Source of the DNA: Obelidium mucronatum
Taxonomy: Eukaryota; Chytridiomycota; Chytridiomycetes; Chytridiales; Chytriomycetaceae
Direction: 5' to 3'
NCBI GenBank assembly: GCA_025765595.1
Contig: JAIVFH010000211.1
Coordinates: forward strand, 1 to 49,462
Length of the DNA stretch: 49,462 bases
Shown one piece after another: positions 1 to 12,000 of the stretch. The translations under genes and the position numbers were made by a program. The stretch's first letter is position 1, and each line of letters begins with the position of its first letter. Below the pieces are notes generated by a model. The model worked only from the letters and a program-made list of their open reading frames with translations, was not told the DNA's origin and did no database searches.

Positions 1-303
1 TGGCGGTGGAACCGCAGAAGAAGTCGGCGGTCACATGAGCCAAGCAAAGCAACCACAGGGTGCTCCTGTTTGGGGGAATGGACCTCCGCAGCTTAAGCAA
101 CCGAGTGTCTGTTCTTTTAGTTTAGTCTCTGCAGCTTCTCTACGACTTGTCCGTGTTACTGTGTGACGTTGCGTTCCTGAAAAAATCCCCGATTTTCTTT
201 GCATTTTTTCGCTTGTGCAACGTGTGAAACACATCTCCCAGCCTTTGCCAAATCGAGCTTACTTGAGAACACAACCAAGAGAATCAGTCTAGTTGACCCA
301 TCC
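1..303. other. Upstream non-coding region of the NDT80-like gene
   Basis: No convincing gene is seen here. The stretch directly precedes the first ATG of the NDT80-like gene and probably holds its 5' untranslated region and part of its promoter. Reading frames present on either strand are short and show no recognisable family. Confidence 0.4.
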
Positions 304-3300
304 ATGGACCCGTCCTACACTCTGCCAGCGCCCGATGGCTACTCGAATGCTTATGTGACGCAACCCCAACCGCAACAGCCCGTGGGTAACACGGACTCTG
401 GACTCGGTGATGCTGCCACATCCTTCACCATGAGCTTACAAGAGACTCCAAGTAATCCGTCTTATTTGAGTGCAAGCAGGTAATGATCATTTGTTCTCTT
501 TTTGTGCGCTTTTAACATTGACTCCCTAATTGAAGCACAAACTACCTGGCTGCCTATGCTGCCGCACCCAACGGATCAAGTCAATCACACGACTTGACCT
601 CTGTACCCGGTCGACCTGGTCACCAAATTGACTCTCTCCAACTTTTGTCCGAGTCGGTTGCACAACAACAATCTGTTGGAAATAACCCTAATAACAACAG
701 TGACTCAAGTTTGACTTCAATCACTGCCACAAACTCTGTGGTGGAATCTCATAATGACGGTGGGAGAAACCTTTTGCAATCTCTTGCGTTTGATTCTGCA
801 TCACCGCAAGCACCACCACCACATCAGCACGAGCATCAGAGTCATCAGGAACAACAACAGCAGCAACAGCAACAACAGCAACAGCAGTTGCCCCAGATTC
901 ACGAACAACCCACTCCAGTTCACTTTGAAGGGCAGCCAGCATCCATGAGCTCTTCAAGTTCAAACGCAAGCTTGGATACTCCGCCGAATGAATTTGTGAT
1001 GGATGGTAACATGGATAATGGAAATGAGATTTTCGATGAGTACACGAGTGGTGGAGAAAGCATTCCGTTCACTGCGAGTGTGCAAAAGTGTCACATTTGG
1101 AATAGTGATAAGTCGAAATCGTGAGTACAATTTTTTTTTGGTGATTTGTCGATTTTTTTCTGAACCTTTCTCCAGGTATTCCATTGAAATGAAGCCAAAG
1201 ATTGATCGTGGCTTTTTCATTGCAGAAGGAAACTGGACTTGCTGTAAGAGTTGACTGCTTGTTTTTTGTTGTGAAACATTGCTGAGACAACTTTTAGATC
1301 GCCGAAACTACTTCCAACTCAGCTCCACCTTCAACATTACTGAAAACGGAGCTCAAAGAACAGCTGAAATCGGGGGCGCCGGTCCATTGTTTCCCAATAT
1401 CCCAAAACCCGAATCCAGCACCAACGGCAACGGCGAAATCCCAATCGCACCCACCCCTTCTTCTTCGACTTCAATCTTTGCACCAGCGCCAGTCTACCAC
1501 TTGGAACTCAACAACCAACTCGTCCCCATCAAAAGCTTCCTCACCCACATTAGCGCACACACCAACGGAACCAAAACCACACCCGTTGAACTCGTCCAAC
1601 ATACATCGAAGCGAGATAAAGGCCCCCTCACGCAACCAGTCCCCCGTGATAGTGAACCAGGCGCCTTGAAGACTGTGTTTGAAAGAATCCAGTTCCGCAC
1701 TGCGACGAGTAACAATGGCCGGAAGAAGCCTACAGCGGCTGCAGCTGCCGCCGCCGCTGCGACGGGAAGCCCTACTTCGGGAGCAGCTGCTGGCCTGTCG
1801 CAACAGTTTTTCATTGTCAGCGTTGAAGTCCTCTGCAGAGTCGCCAGCGGGGAATTCTACCGTCTCTGTGAATCTGAAATGGAACGCGGTGTCGTTGTTC
1901 GAGGACGCGCGCCAGGTCATTATATGAGTCGCGATGGGATCTTGCGTGATAATGATGGGCCTAAGCGCAAGCAAGAGGATGAGGAGCCGGTTGTGGTGAA
2001 TCCTGTGACGGGGCGGGCTGTTCGGAAGGCGGCCATGAAGCCGGCGATTGTTGAGAGGGATGTGAGTCCGTTGCCTAGTAAAGACGTGGATGATGATCGG
2101 TTTGTCAAGGTTCGGACGGGTGGTGCTGGTGGTGGTGGCAGTGGCGGTGGAGGGCAGTCTGGGCCTCCTACTTCTTCGTCTCAAGGGAACCCGTATTTAC
2201 AGGGGGGTCCTTATGGAGGGAACTCATATCCTTATCCATATGGTCAGCAACAGCAGCAACAGCAGCAGCAGCGTCAGCAGCAGCCGCATCAGCAACAACA
2301 GCAGCAACAGCAACAGAGAATGGGGGCAGCGTTTCCTGGGTATGGAAACAATCCACAGTTTCAACAACGCCCACCAGGCCAACCACCGCAACAGTCTTTT
2401 GGTCAGTACCAGTCCCCGCAAGGTCAACCAAGACAACCTATGCCCTCGGCACCAAACAATGGTGGATTGTACCGTGACTTTAATGGATTCCCTTCGTCGT
2501 CAGCGTCGGGATTGCCTGGATATCCTCCTGCCACAGGCAACAGTCAAAACCAGCAAACCAGCAACAGCGCAATGTACTCGAACTTCATGGGCGTTGTTGC
2601 ACCGCAAGGCTCGGGGGGTCTTGGACAATCGATGGGTGGACTTGGGCAAGCTTATGGCGGTGGTGCGACACTTGGATATCCAACTCAAGGAAAGTATAGG
2701 GACAAACTCCTAATCTAGGTGGTCTTGGAGGAGGTCAACCGATGGGTGGTCAATCACATAGCCATGATCCATCACCAAGACTGCAATACCAGCAATATGG
2801 GCGTGCATCCCCTATGGCTCCACAACAACAGCAACCGCAAGCAACAGCAACAGCAGTATGCCGGATATCCCGTCTGTGTCTTCCGGATATTCCTACGGCA
2901 TTGGGAGCGCAACATTCGCTATTGCAGCAACCTCCATCTCAGTCTGGTTATAACACCACAGGATACCAGACTTTATCCCAACAGACTCTGCAGCAACCAT
3001 CCACAACAGCAGCGGCCACCACCACCTCGTGAATCTTCCTTCAACTCACTGGTGCCACCATACCAACAAACGCATCAACAACAACAACAACAACAACCAG
3101 CATATCCCTCGTCTCTTTCGAGTTATCCAACACAACAGCAACCGGTGCACGTCGTACCCGCAGACCCAGCCTAGCGCTGATTTGGGGTTGAGTGGTGTGG
3201 GCAGCACATTCCCTCCGCTTCCAACACCACAACAAGCGATTCCTTCCCTTCAAACACAGCAACAACCTACATATACTAGTACCAGCGCCACTCCTGCTTC

Positions 3301-3697
3301 TTACCCTGGAATCAGTGGAAATAATCCATACGCTAGCAGCAGTGGAGCGGCGACAAGCTATACGTCATATCAACCACCGTCGGCGTCACAGCAGCAATTG
3401 CAAATGCCACCGTATCAGCAATCTCGTCCACTTCCTGCTGGTCCACCTGCCCCACAACAACAGCAGCAGCAGCAATATAACTCTACGTCTGTATATGGCT
3501 CTCATCCACAACAGCAGGGTTATCCGCCGCTTCAGCAACAACAACCGTATCAGCAACAGCAACAACAACAATATCCACCTGGCCAGCAACCGAAACGCCC
3601 ACGTGGGGATTCTGCTGATTCTGAAGAGAGTGAATACGTGGATGATGGGGGAAGTGATGAAGACAATGGTGGCGGTCGAAACAAGAGACGCGGTTGA
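304..3697 (+). CDS. NDT80/PhoG-type DNA-binding transcription factor with a long Gln-rich tail
   Basis: Sequence-specific transcription factor of the NDT80/PhoG family (known fungal members: Ndt80, vib-1, PhoG; roles in meiosis, starvation and heterokaryon responses). Exons that join in frame: 304-479, 536-1120, 1176-1243, then 1298 onward. The spliced product contains the family core: IDRGFF followed by NWTCYRRNYFQLSS across the third intron, and later VRGRAPGHY, the signature near the end of the domain. The N-terminus is Ser/Gln/Pro-rich with a polyQ tract near 853-888. The C-terminal half is Gly/Gln/Pro/Tyr-rich low complexity and ends in an acidic stretch plus a basic KRRG. After about 2697 the plausible frame changes several times (about 2697-2700, 2850-2930, 3000, 3150), so the tail is not one clean frame. 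Restoring one G in the run at 2698-2700 would continue the Gly-rich repeat. Family call is firm; target genes unknown. Confidence 0.82.
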
Positions 3698-3896
3698 TTG
3701 AAACATAAAAACAAGGTCTCGTTTGTCAACATTGTTCGCAAGCGATTCACAAACAAAAAAAAAATAACATTAAAATAAAAAATAAAAATATTGATTGATC
3801 ATACATCATATTATGGAGTATTATATTTTACATATATCCCCCATACACTGTTGAATTCAAGAATGTGCTGAACAAAGAACAAAAATATTAAAAAAA

Positions 3897-4786
3897 ATGT
3901 CCACAGCCTCCACACCACGCACCAAAACTCCACCCGACGCGAAACGATACTACACACCCGCAGAAGTCGAAGCCCACAACTCGCCTTACGATCTCTGGCT
4001 TTCGTGGCATGGTCACGTGTATGATCTCTCGGTTCTCGCAGAGGAAAGGAAGGGTGATCCACTCCTTGTTCCGATCCTTAAAAACGCGGGGAAGGATATA
4101 TCTCATTGGTTTAGCAAGACTGGAGATGTATACATGAGTTTTTTTTTATTTTCTCTCGTGCGCGACGGATAGTGTGACCTTTCCCTTTCTTTCTTTTTTC
4201 AACCCAGCTGAAAACGTGCGTGAATCCATTGACTGGATCTCTGATTGGATACACCCCAGAAGGCAGATTTCTACATGTCCCGCCACCGTTGCCGCGTGCA
4301 GATTGGGACATGTATAACGTCCGCGTCCCTTGGTGGTTAGACAAGGAACAATACTGTATCGGGAAATTGGGGAGCAAGACTCGAAAGATTATTATTAAAA
4401 ACACGTTGACTCAGGATGAGCATATAATCGAGGTCTTTTTTTTCATTTATTTATTTACTTTTTTTCCAACTCTCGAATTTCAAAAAAAAAAAGGTTTGCG
4501 TTGAAGAAAAGCTATCAGCAATACAAGATCGATACATGTCGCTCAATGCACATGCGAAAGGATACATGTGGAAACGTTTGGGTACGCTTTTGGATATGAG
4601 TGTGACATTGGAAGAAAATGGGATCAAGGATGAAGGCATCACAATGGAGAAATTGGGGATGGACGAGGAATTGTATTTGCCAACGATTCATTTATACTTC
4701 AGGTATTTTAATTGAATTTTACTCGTGTCCGTTGGGCTCAATCCTTATTCTTTTTCTGCAACAGTGATGATTTAACAGTAGCTTAA
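3897..4786 (+). CDS. CYB5D1: Cytochrome b5 domain-containing protein 1 (CYB5D1) homologue
   Basis: Exons 3897-4127, 4208-4432, 4494-4702 and 4765-4786 splice cleanly to 228 residues, the same length as I recall for the animal protein. Recognisable blocks in order: [19 protein letters not shown] (start of the b5-like fold), [13 protein letters not shown] (haem-side motif), NPLTG...[19 protein letters not shown]...[15 protein letters not shown] and the C-terminal LYFSDDLT. CYB5D1 in vertebrates and green algae is associated with the ciliary axoneme and radial spokes, so the protein probably acts in the zoospore flagellum. Introns are 61-80 bp, all GT-AG. The gene follows the NDT80-like gene on the same strand after about 200 bp, and TAA ends it. 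The identification is strong; the flagellar role here is inferred from homologues. Confidence 0.9.
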
Positions 4787-5001
4787 AATGGAGACTCAAA
4801 CTTGATACATCTTTCATTGAAGACGCAATACGCCAGTTATTTATACTCAAAAATACAGTAAAAAAAATATCCCATCTATATTCTCCACCCTTCCTTCTTT
4901 GTTTTACATTCTCTAATTCTCATTTGATTCAATAACCTGCCATTTTTTTTCAAGCATATAAACTATAAGCCGGCAGCCGCGGGCCTTGAGGACGTTCATC
5001 G

Positions 5002-7057
5002 TCAAAGTCCACAGCCTCTTGACGAACATAAAGTCTCAAGATAGAAATCTCTTCCTCCAAAATTAAGCAATCTCGAAACCCAAATCCAAAGAAACTCTGC
5101 ATATCTTGTCTGGTCAATTGTAAGAGATGCCTTCCCAGGATTTCGTGTTCTGGTTTTTTTTGAACAAAAATACAAACAAAAGTAAACTCGAACCTCTTAC
5201 AGCCGCTTCCAATTTGCTTCCAATTCTGTCAACCATCGCTGCCCAGAGTACTGTGTGCTCAAGGCCCCATAGCATTGGGTTTATTGTCACAATGTGGTTT
5301 CGAAGCAGCATGATTGGCCCTCCAGCTTCCATATGGCGACCGGGATTCAAAGAGCGGAACCGGTTGATACTTGCGAGTTCGTCCTCGATACTAAAACCCA
5401 CAGTGTCCGACCTCCGAATGCGCGTCTCAATGGTTTGTGACTGTCTATAAGATGGTCGCTGCAAGGGCGCAACATTGAATGAAGGATTCATTGCACTTAT
5501 TGGGATATCTGGGGTTGATGGCCTATTAAGAACCTCTCTATTTGGGAAGGATGCCACCGAGAGTGATGCAACCGGTATTGCAGTTGACATATTTCTATTG
5601 TGGGGCTGCTGCTGCAACGAGTCGGAAGCCAGCGAAACAGATGGCGCAAGCTGGCTGAAGGAAGGAGATTCAGTGAGTGTTGCTGTAGGTTCTCTGGGTT
5701 GTATGACTTCAGATCCTTCAAATTCGGGAGTGGCGCACTTTTGAGTATCAAAATTCCATAACTTGGCAATGAGCAGCGACGTATGAGAGAATACCAGTAT
5801 CACATTATAAACAATTAGCCACCAATGGAATGCCAGAATACCGAGCAATGCATTTGGAGTTGCCGGAAGTGGATGGATTATAAGGAGTGGATGGTTTGGT
5901 GGAAGTACGGGAGCAGCTTCAATCGTCGTTGTGGGTTCGATATTGCTTTGATTGAGAATGTGGTTACTAGTGCTTGTTCCGATGGCGGTTGCGGTGCCTT
6001 GTATGACAGCTTGTTGGATCTGTGTCGGTATCTGTGTCGGTATCTGTGTCGGTATCTGTGTCGGTAACCGTGTCGGTATCTGTGGTGGTAGCGGTGGCGG
6101 TGGCGGTGGAGGGGGTGCTGGGGGTGCTGGTTGTAGCGTCGGAGCGGTTGGAGGGTTTGGTTGGGGTTGAGAAGTGACTGCCGATTGCAGCCCTGTCGGA
6201 ATTACTTCGATGCTTGAATGGCTGGGTATTTTCCGCAGCGCTACTATTGTCAATGCAGCTCGCGCCATTTCATTCTGTGCGCGTCGTTGAGACAAATGGA
6301 TGTCGATGTTGTTCATTTTCTGTGCCAAAGAAGAACAATTCGCGGCATTAAAAGTGAGCATAGGCTGATGAGGCCCCAGAGTTGGGCGTTGTTCATTTGT
6401 TGGGAAGGAGAATGTAAAGGAGTAAGTTCTGGGATGGGATATATTTTCAGGCTTTGGCTCGGGACTCGACAATGCTTGTGCCCTCATCAAGCCCTGTTGA
6501 GTGCGTAGTTGATGTAAAAGGGTTTCCTGCACGTGTTGCCGTCTGTTTTGACAAATGTGAGTTTCTTCACACGTCAGTGATGTAGGAGTACTAGAAGTTT
6601 GAGAAGTCCACGCGTTATTTTCGGTTACTGTAGCTGAAATAACAGAGCATTGATAAGCAGTAATGAAGTGAATGAATGTTTTTCTTGGGAGTACAGCTTG
6701 ATTCTGTATCTGATTGAAGACATTCCAACTGGCCAACAACGACAGGCTTACTTCGAGAAATGTACCCGTGATTGTCGAGAACATGGTATCGCGGAGCTGT
6801 TTTATATCTTTAACTTTTGATATGAACAAAGCTTTTTTCTAAGATTCCTAGCTTTTGATGTTAGGAAAGGATTCAAAATTAGTGGATGGCGATGCACGTA
6901 CGCGTTGACCACGAGAGGCATTCCATAACATCGAATCCATTTTTTGGGCGATATCTGTTACATCATTTTCTGTAAATGCGAGTAACTGCGGCAGCGGCTT
7001 AATTGCGTTGGTGCTGTCAAAAAGGTTAAGGTTTGACAGCTTCAACCTGAAAGTCAT
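5002..7057 (-). CDS. Unrecognised Pro/Thr-rich protein with one predicted membrane segment
   Basis: I do not recognise the family. Proposed exons (minus strand): 7057-6902, 6838-5201, 5109-5002. The first intron (6839-6901, donor GTACGT, branch-like CTAAC, acceptor CTTAG) removes two in-frame TAG codons and fuses two open stretches in one frame, which supports the model. The protein has a hydrophobic segment near its start (FLEVSLSLLASW), a Pro-run followed by tandem TQIP units, and a strong membrane-type segment in the middle (LLGILAFHWWLIVYNVILVF). Elsewhere it is Ser/Thr/Pro/Gln-rich and probably disordered. The 3' end is uncertain: splicing 5110-5200 keeps GT-AG and phase, but another frame there also reads as an acidic tail, and without splicing the frame stops at 5114. 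The start ATG at 7057 is the first in frame. Confidence 0.5.
6021..6080. repeat. 12-bp tandem repeat encoding TQIP units
   Basis: Five near-identical copies of a 12-mer (tgtgtcggtatc, the fourth and fifth slightly diverged) lie in the coding region of the minus-strand Pro/Thr-rich gene. On the coding strand each unit encodes the tetrapeptide TQIP (one variant TRLP). Unit length is a multiple of three, so copy number can vary without breaking the frame. Confidence 0.85.
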
Positions 7058-7492
7058 AAGAGGCCTCACAGTGCAAGCAAAGTTTTAGCTCTTAGTTCTT
7101 CGATTGGAATAGAAGGCGAATGACCGGCTTCGCGGATGGGCAAGATGGAACCAGTAGACATGTGAATTTTAAGTCAAAGTTTTTGTCAATACCCTTTCCC
7201 ATGCAATTTCTGATACAAAAACGTCCAACACCATGTTCGCAGTCTCGCAAGTAACCATGGACAAGCTTGTTTTTTCGTCTATTTGCTCAATTTTAAATCA
7301 CTTCGTTGTATGTTAAAACAGTTTTTGACCCAAAACAGCAAAAAGCACCATTTCTTTACACCCTTCTTTTCTTATCTAGAGAGAGAGAGAGTGTGTGTGT
7401 GTGTGTGTGTGAAATACGTTCAAAACATAGATAAATACAAAAATGAAAATAAAAAGTCCCTAGTGTTACAGTTCAAAACATGTTTTTTTTAA
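7058..7492. other. Intergenic region with GA/GT microsatellite
   Basis: Between the start of the Pro/Thr-rich gene and the 3' end of the carrier-like gene, both on the minus strand. It contains a compound simple repeat, GA units at about 7377-7390 followed by GT units to 7411. The remainder is AT-rich and would hold the promoter of the Pro/Thr-rich gene. No other gene is seen. Confidence 0.6.
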
Positions 7493-8768
7493 TTATGGAC
7501 CTAAATATTCATTCACGATTTCAAACACAAAAAGTCCGACAGCACTCGCAGGTACAACACGAACAAACTGTGCACCAATCCCCCGATACACTTGCCGAAT
7601 CCCACCCATCCGCTTGACAACGTGAGTCCAGCTTTCCTTTGGGTGATTATGATTCGCGCGTCCTTGCATCTCTGCATTGATTCGATCGATCGGATACGAA
7701 ACGGCTTGGAATCCCATTCCAGCGAGTCCACCTGCTGCAACAACCGCCAACGCCTGAGGACCCGTGATTGTGACGCCCTTCATGATGGGATGTAGTTCTA
7801 CAGAGGATTTAGAGGGTGCTTGATAATAATCTTGAATAGTTTGAACAGCCAGTTTGCCATAATCGCGTGCATTCTCAAAGAGTCCAAAAAATAGCGCGAA
7901 TCCAAGAGAGTCTTTGAGGCAGGATTGGGGAAAGTTGTGGAAGAGCGACTTGTAAGGGGATAAATGCGTGTGAATATGTGAACGGTAGTGGTGCGCTTTG
8001 TCGGAGTAATGAGCGAATGGCGTTTTCTTGGCTGTTGTTTCTGTTTCAGAATGTTTTTGTGGGATGGCTGCGGTTGTTGCTGATTTGGCCAAGTCTTTCA
8101 AGTTTGCAAGAATCAGCGAGGCGATTCCTCCTTTTGAATGTCTGTGAGCTAGAATAGAGTCTGTTGAGAGTGATCGTTGAAGGTTGTCCACAGGTGTAGA
8201 AAATAGAGACTGCGCTGCTCCAGCAGTCCAGCCAGAGACAAAAGGAATCCAGTTAAAAGTAACTGATGTATCCGTATTCTGAGTGGTCGATCGTCCAATA
8301 ATAGACTCCAATGCGTGGGTTGAGAATGCATAAGTGTTGAACAAGAAGGCTCCAATCAACGAATTAACGACGAGAAGAGGTGCCATATTTCGACCAATCA
8401 CTCCAAATCCTTCATTCTTGACAACTTGTCTCAAGTATTGTGGACTCATTGTCTTTCCATCTTGGGCTGCCATCGTTGACACAACCAAGTATGGGTTGAC
8501 AGCGTATGGACGAAACAACTTGACTGGCATTCGAAAGAACCTTACATATAGAACAATTTTGTATTATAAGTACGAAATGATGGATAGATTTAGCATACCA
8601 CTTCAGGAGACCTTTGGCTGCACCCATCATAAGCAGCGATCCCTGAACCGTGACGGTTCGCACGACAGCTGTCACTAGACCCACCCTTGCATCTGGTTTC
8701 GCCGAACTTTCTACGGCCAAAGTTTCTATAGGATCATTGAAGGATGGATCCTGATGTGAGCATTCCAT
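7493..8768 (-). CDS. Mitochondrial-carrier-family-like protein (SLC25-like, divergent)
   Basis: Two exons, 8768-8599 and 8540-7493, joined in phase (intron 8541-8598, GT-AG), give 405 residues ending in TAA. Features of the SLC25 carrier fold: an EGFGVIGRNMAP-type loop after the first repeat, STPVDNLQ and SYPIDRI as versions of the PxDxx(K/R) carrier signature, GGLAGM before the last signature, and IRQVYRGIGAQFVRVVPASAVGLFVFE, typical of the sixth membrane helix. It is longer than the usual 300 residues because of a charged His/Lys-rich insertion in the middle (about residues 190-255), and the first repeat lacks a clear signature. Substrate cannot be told. It is divergently oriented to the PHD-SPOC gene across about 250 bp, which may act as a shared promoter. 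Confidence 0.65.
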
Positions 8769-9020
8769 TTTGAGAAAGTGTTTCTGGTGTTTGTTTCAGA
8801 AAACCACGTGTGCGAAAATTGTAAGCAACTATTTCTATCTCACATAAAGATATGAGCGTGTATTAGGAGGGATTTATGCACTTCAACTCCACTGCAAGAG
8901 CTTCATACCATGCATGAGCTTAAAAGATTAAAAAAGAATAAGAAAGAAGAGATAGACAAGGAAAACATTTCATTTTTTTACTTTTTTCCTCAACAAACCA
9001 CCACCGCCACCCACCACAAG

Positions 9021-12000
9021 ATGATGACGCCCTCGCAGCCGCCGCCGCTCCCGTGGGGGATGCCGCTCGACGTGGCGCAGGTGACGTTCGTTGCCGACGA
9101 CGACGACGACGAAAACGAGGCGCGCGAAGAACAGAGAGAAGAAAGAGAACAATTAGAAGACAAACAGCACGACGACGAAGTAACTACGCGCGGGCTGCGC
9201 CGCAAGACGATCCGCAGCGTGCGCGAGACGAAGCAGCCGTACAACGAGGCGGGCGAGCGCGTGTACTGCGTGTGTCGGGGCGTCGACAACGGGCGCTTCA
9301 TGATCTGCTGCGACGTGTGCAAGGACTGGTGCGTGTTGCTCTGATTGGCCGAGGCGGGGCTCTAACACTGGCTGGACAGGTACCACGGCGCCTGCGTCAA
9401 CATCACCGAGCGCATGGGCCAGACTATCAAGTTCTACGAGTGTCCATGCTGCGTGCAGGCAAAGAACGACGCTGTGGCTAACGGTGAGTAATCGTCAAAC
9501 TGTTCATCTTTCTCTTTTTTTGTGTGGTGGGCTGCTGGGGGGTGGGTTTGAAACCGGTTGTGCTTCTCGCCTTCCGTTTCGTCTGAATTCCCACCTACGC
9601 CTTGCGGTATTTTTGCGAATGTATGATATATGTGCGCTTTTGGGATGTCTGGGAGGACCAGACGCTTGGCGGTTTGGTGAATGATCAATACGCCATCCAG
9701 CCGGTCTCCTGTTGTTATTCAATAACCATGACATACGGACCACATAATTTCTGTATAAATTGTATTGTTTGATTTGACTCAATATGCTTCGGCGTTTTGG
9801 TGGAGGCCTGGAATTCAGTTGTTGGCTGAGGATGATTGGATAGTCTCTCACACCCAAAACCACATTTTTCGCTGTTTGATATATGTTCTTGGCGCCATTG
9901 CCAATAATAATAATCCGTCGTGTGTGGTTAACAGCAGTCGGGCGCATCTGGACTGAGTCATTGGCATCCCTGCCAACGTGACATTGTTTGCCCTCACCCA
10001 ACTTCACCCAACCTACCCTCCAAAAAACAAAAAAAAACCGTCTTTACTCACTCAATTCCTTTTTTTAACTGTGACCAAATAGAAACTGGTAGCGCTGACG
10101 GACAAAACGAGGTGAATGGCATAAAAGAGTGTTCAAACAACAAACAAAGCTAACTTGCCACCAAATAAATTAATAGCCCGCTACTCGCAGCACAAGCTCA
10201 ACAGCATCCCGTCGCTCATCCGCATCTACAAAGAGGCCCAGTTTACCTGTAACCAGTGCGTCAGCAGCTTCCATCCCAAAATCAACATCGTCATCAACAA
10301 AACTCGAAGAGCCAGATGTCGGGCCCACTAGCATGGCCTGGATTCATGACAAAACACGTAGCCTCGTACGTAAATCTTTTGGTGACCTGCTGCGAAATAT
10401 GCAAGAAGACTTGAAGGCTGAAGGAATCTATGCCCCTGCTGCTGCCGCTGCTGTCGCAGAAGGAAACCAACAGCATCAAGAAGCTGGCGGAAGCTGGTTG
10501 GATATCACAGAACTCGCTGGAAATATGGAAGACGCCTTATTCGACTTTACTGCTGACGGAGAAAAGGGGCACAAGCGATACTGCGGTGAAAAAGTAATTA
10601 CACTCTTCTTCTTCTACTTCTACTCTTTTGGTTTTATTATACACGTTTCAGAACTTAACATTGTCCTTTGTTTTGATTTTTGTTTATTTTAGTATAAATC
10701 GAAATTCCGATCCCTCCAATTCAACCTCAAAGATAAAAAGAACAGCACATTGCGCAGCCGTCTTCTCCAAGGCCTGTTACCAGCAACAAGCCTCGTCCGA
10801 CTGGAAGCAAAAGACTTGGCGAACGATGAAATCAAGGCAAAGAGTGAGGAAATCCGGATCTTGAATTTACATAACAGCATCAAACCAAAAGAGGTTGTGG
10901 ATGTGGTTTACAAAAAAAACACATAAAGGGGATGAAGAAGTTCGTACAGAGTCTATGGCGGCGGCGATCACTGTTTCTGATGCTAGTAATAAAAAGAAGC
11001 AGCCAACAACAAAAGCGAGAAGGGATGAATACGAAATGGACGAGGATGATGAAGATTACGAGCTCCAACGGGATCGGGCGATGCCGCCATTCAGCGGCAG
11101 TGGTGCTACAGCAAATTTGCTCCCCAAAGAAATTGCAAGAATCGTTGCCGAAGCAGAAGCGGCTGCGCGTGCTCCCATCAAGATCACGGCACCAGCAAAG
11201 ATTGAGTCGTTGGATGATTTGCTCGCTAAAATGGATGGTGGTGACAGTCCTTCCTCTTCTTCTGGAGGTGTCAAGCGTCGTAACGAGGATTTCTATGGAG
11301 ACTCGAAAAAGGGGCGCGTTGAAGCGGCGGTACCTGCTGTTGCTGCAACAGGGGGCTGGGACAATTTGAAAGTTGCTGATTCTTGGGGATCCTTTGATGG
11401 CGATGGTATGATGGATGGCGATGACTCTTGGATGCGAGATGATGACTTTACGGTTGGTGGCGAGGAGGTGAATGGTGGATTCAGTCCAAAGTCACCAAAA
11501 GATTCACCACCTCCAGAAAACACGGATGCTGTGTGGAGTGGAATGATTCGGATGCCTCAAGTAGCCAAATTCAATGGAACTTGCCGTCAAATCGCAGGTC
11601 GTCCTGTAGGTTCGGCGGTGAAGAGCTGGGAAGCGCTTTTACCACCGAGCGTGATGGTGGAAGGAAGAATTGATATCCGTGCAGCTGAAAAGTACATTGA
11701 CCAACAGAAACTATCTTCCTCCAAAGAAGTTATTGCCGTCGAATTTCTTCCAGATGCTGCCACCACCACAACCTCTTCACCGTCAAATGGCATCATCACC
11801 CCAAACGCGGAAGGAGGATTCCAAGAACTTCTCGACTACTTTTTGGAAAAGTCTCGTTACGCCGTTGTAGGTGGGAAATACGTGAGTGTTCGGGACATGT
11901 ATTTGGTTCCTGTGAAAGCAGGGCGTACTGTGCCGCAAACGATAACTGTGTTGTCAAAATTCAATGTTGTTGATAAAACTGACACGAATCGATTGTTTGG

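Noticed and set aside
2694..2718. A 25-bp intron in the NDT80-like gene (GT to CTAATCTAG)
   Set aside because: Removing it does not restore the Gly-rich frame; adding one G at 2698-2700 does.
2719..3174. Separate plus-strand gene directly after the stop at 2716-2718
   Set aside because: The composition continues the Gln/Pro-rich tail of the NDT80-like protein, only in shifted frames; it has no independent start or domain.
6839..6901. Two in-frame TAG codons joining two open stretches, plus TAG in the 20182 gene, as a sign that UAG is a sense codon
   Set aside because: The first pair is removed by a good 63-bp intron (GTACGT donor, CTAAC branch-like site, CTTAG acceptor), and CAP genes B and K end properly at TAG after the conserved CNYG motif. 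The standard code fits.
7047..7069. A 23-bp GT-AG intron extending the Pro/Thr-rich gene upstream to an ATG at 7161
   Set aside because: Far shorter than other introns here, and an ATG at 7057 starts the same frame without it.
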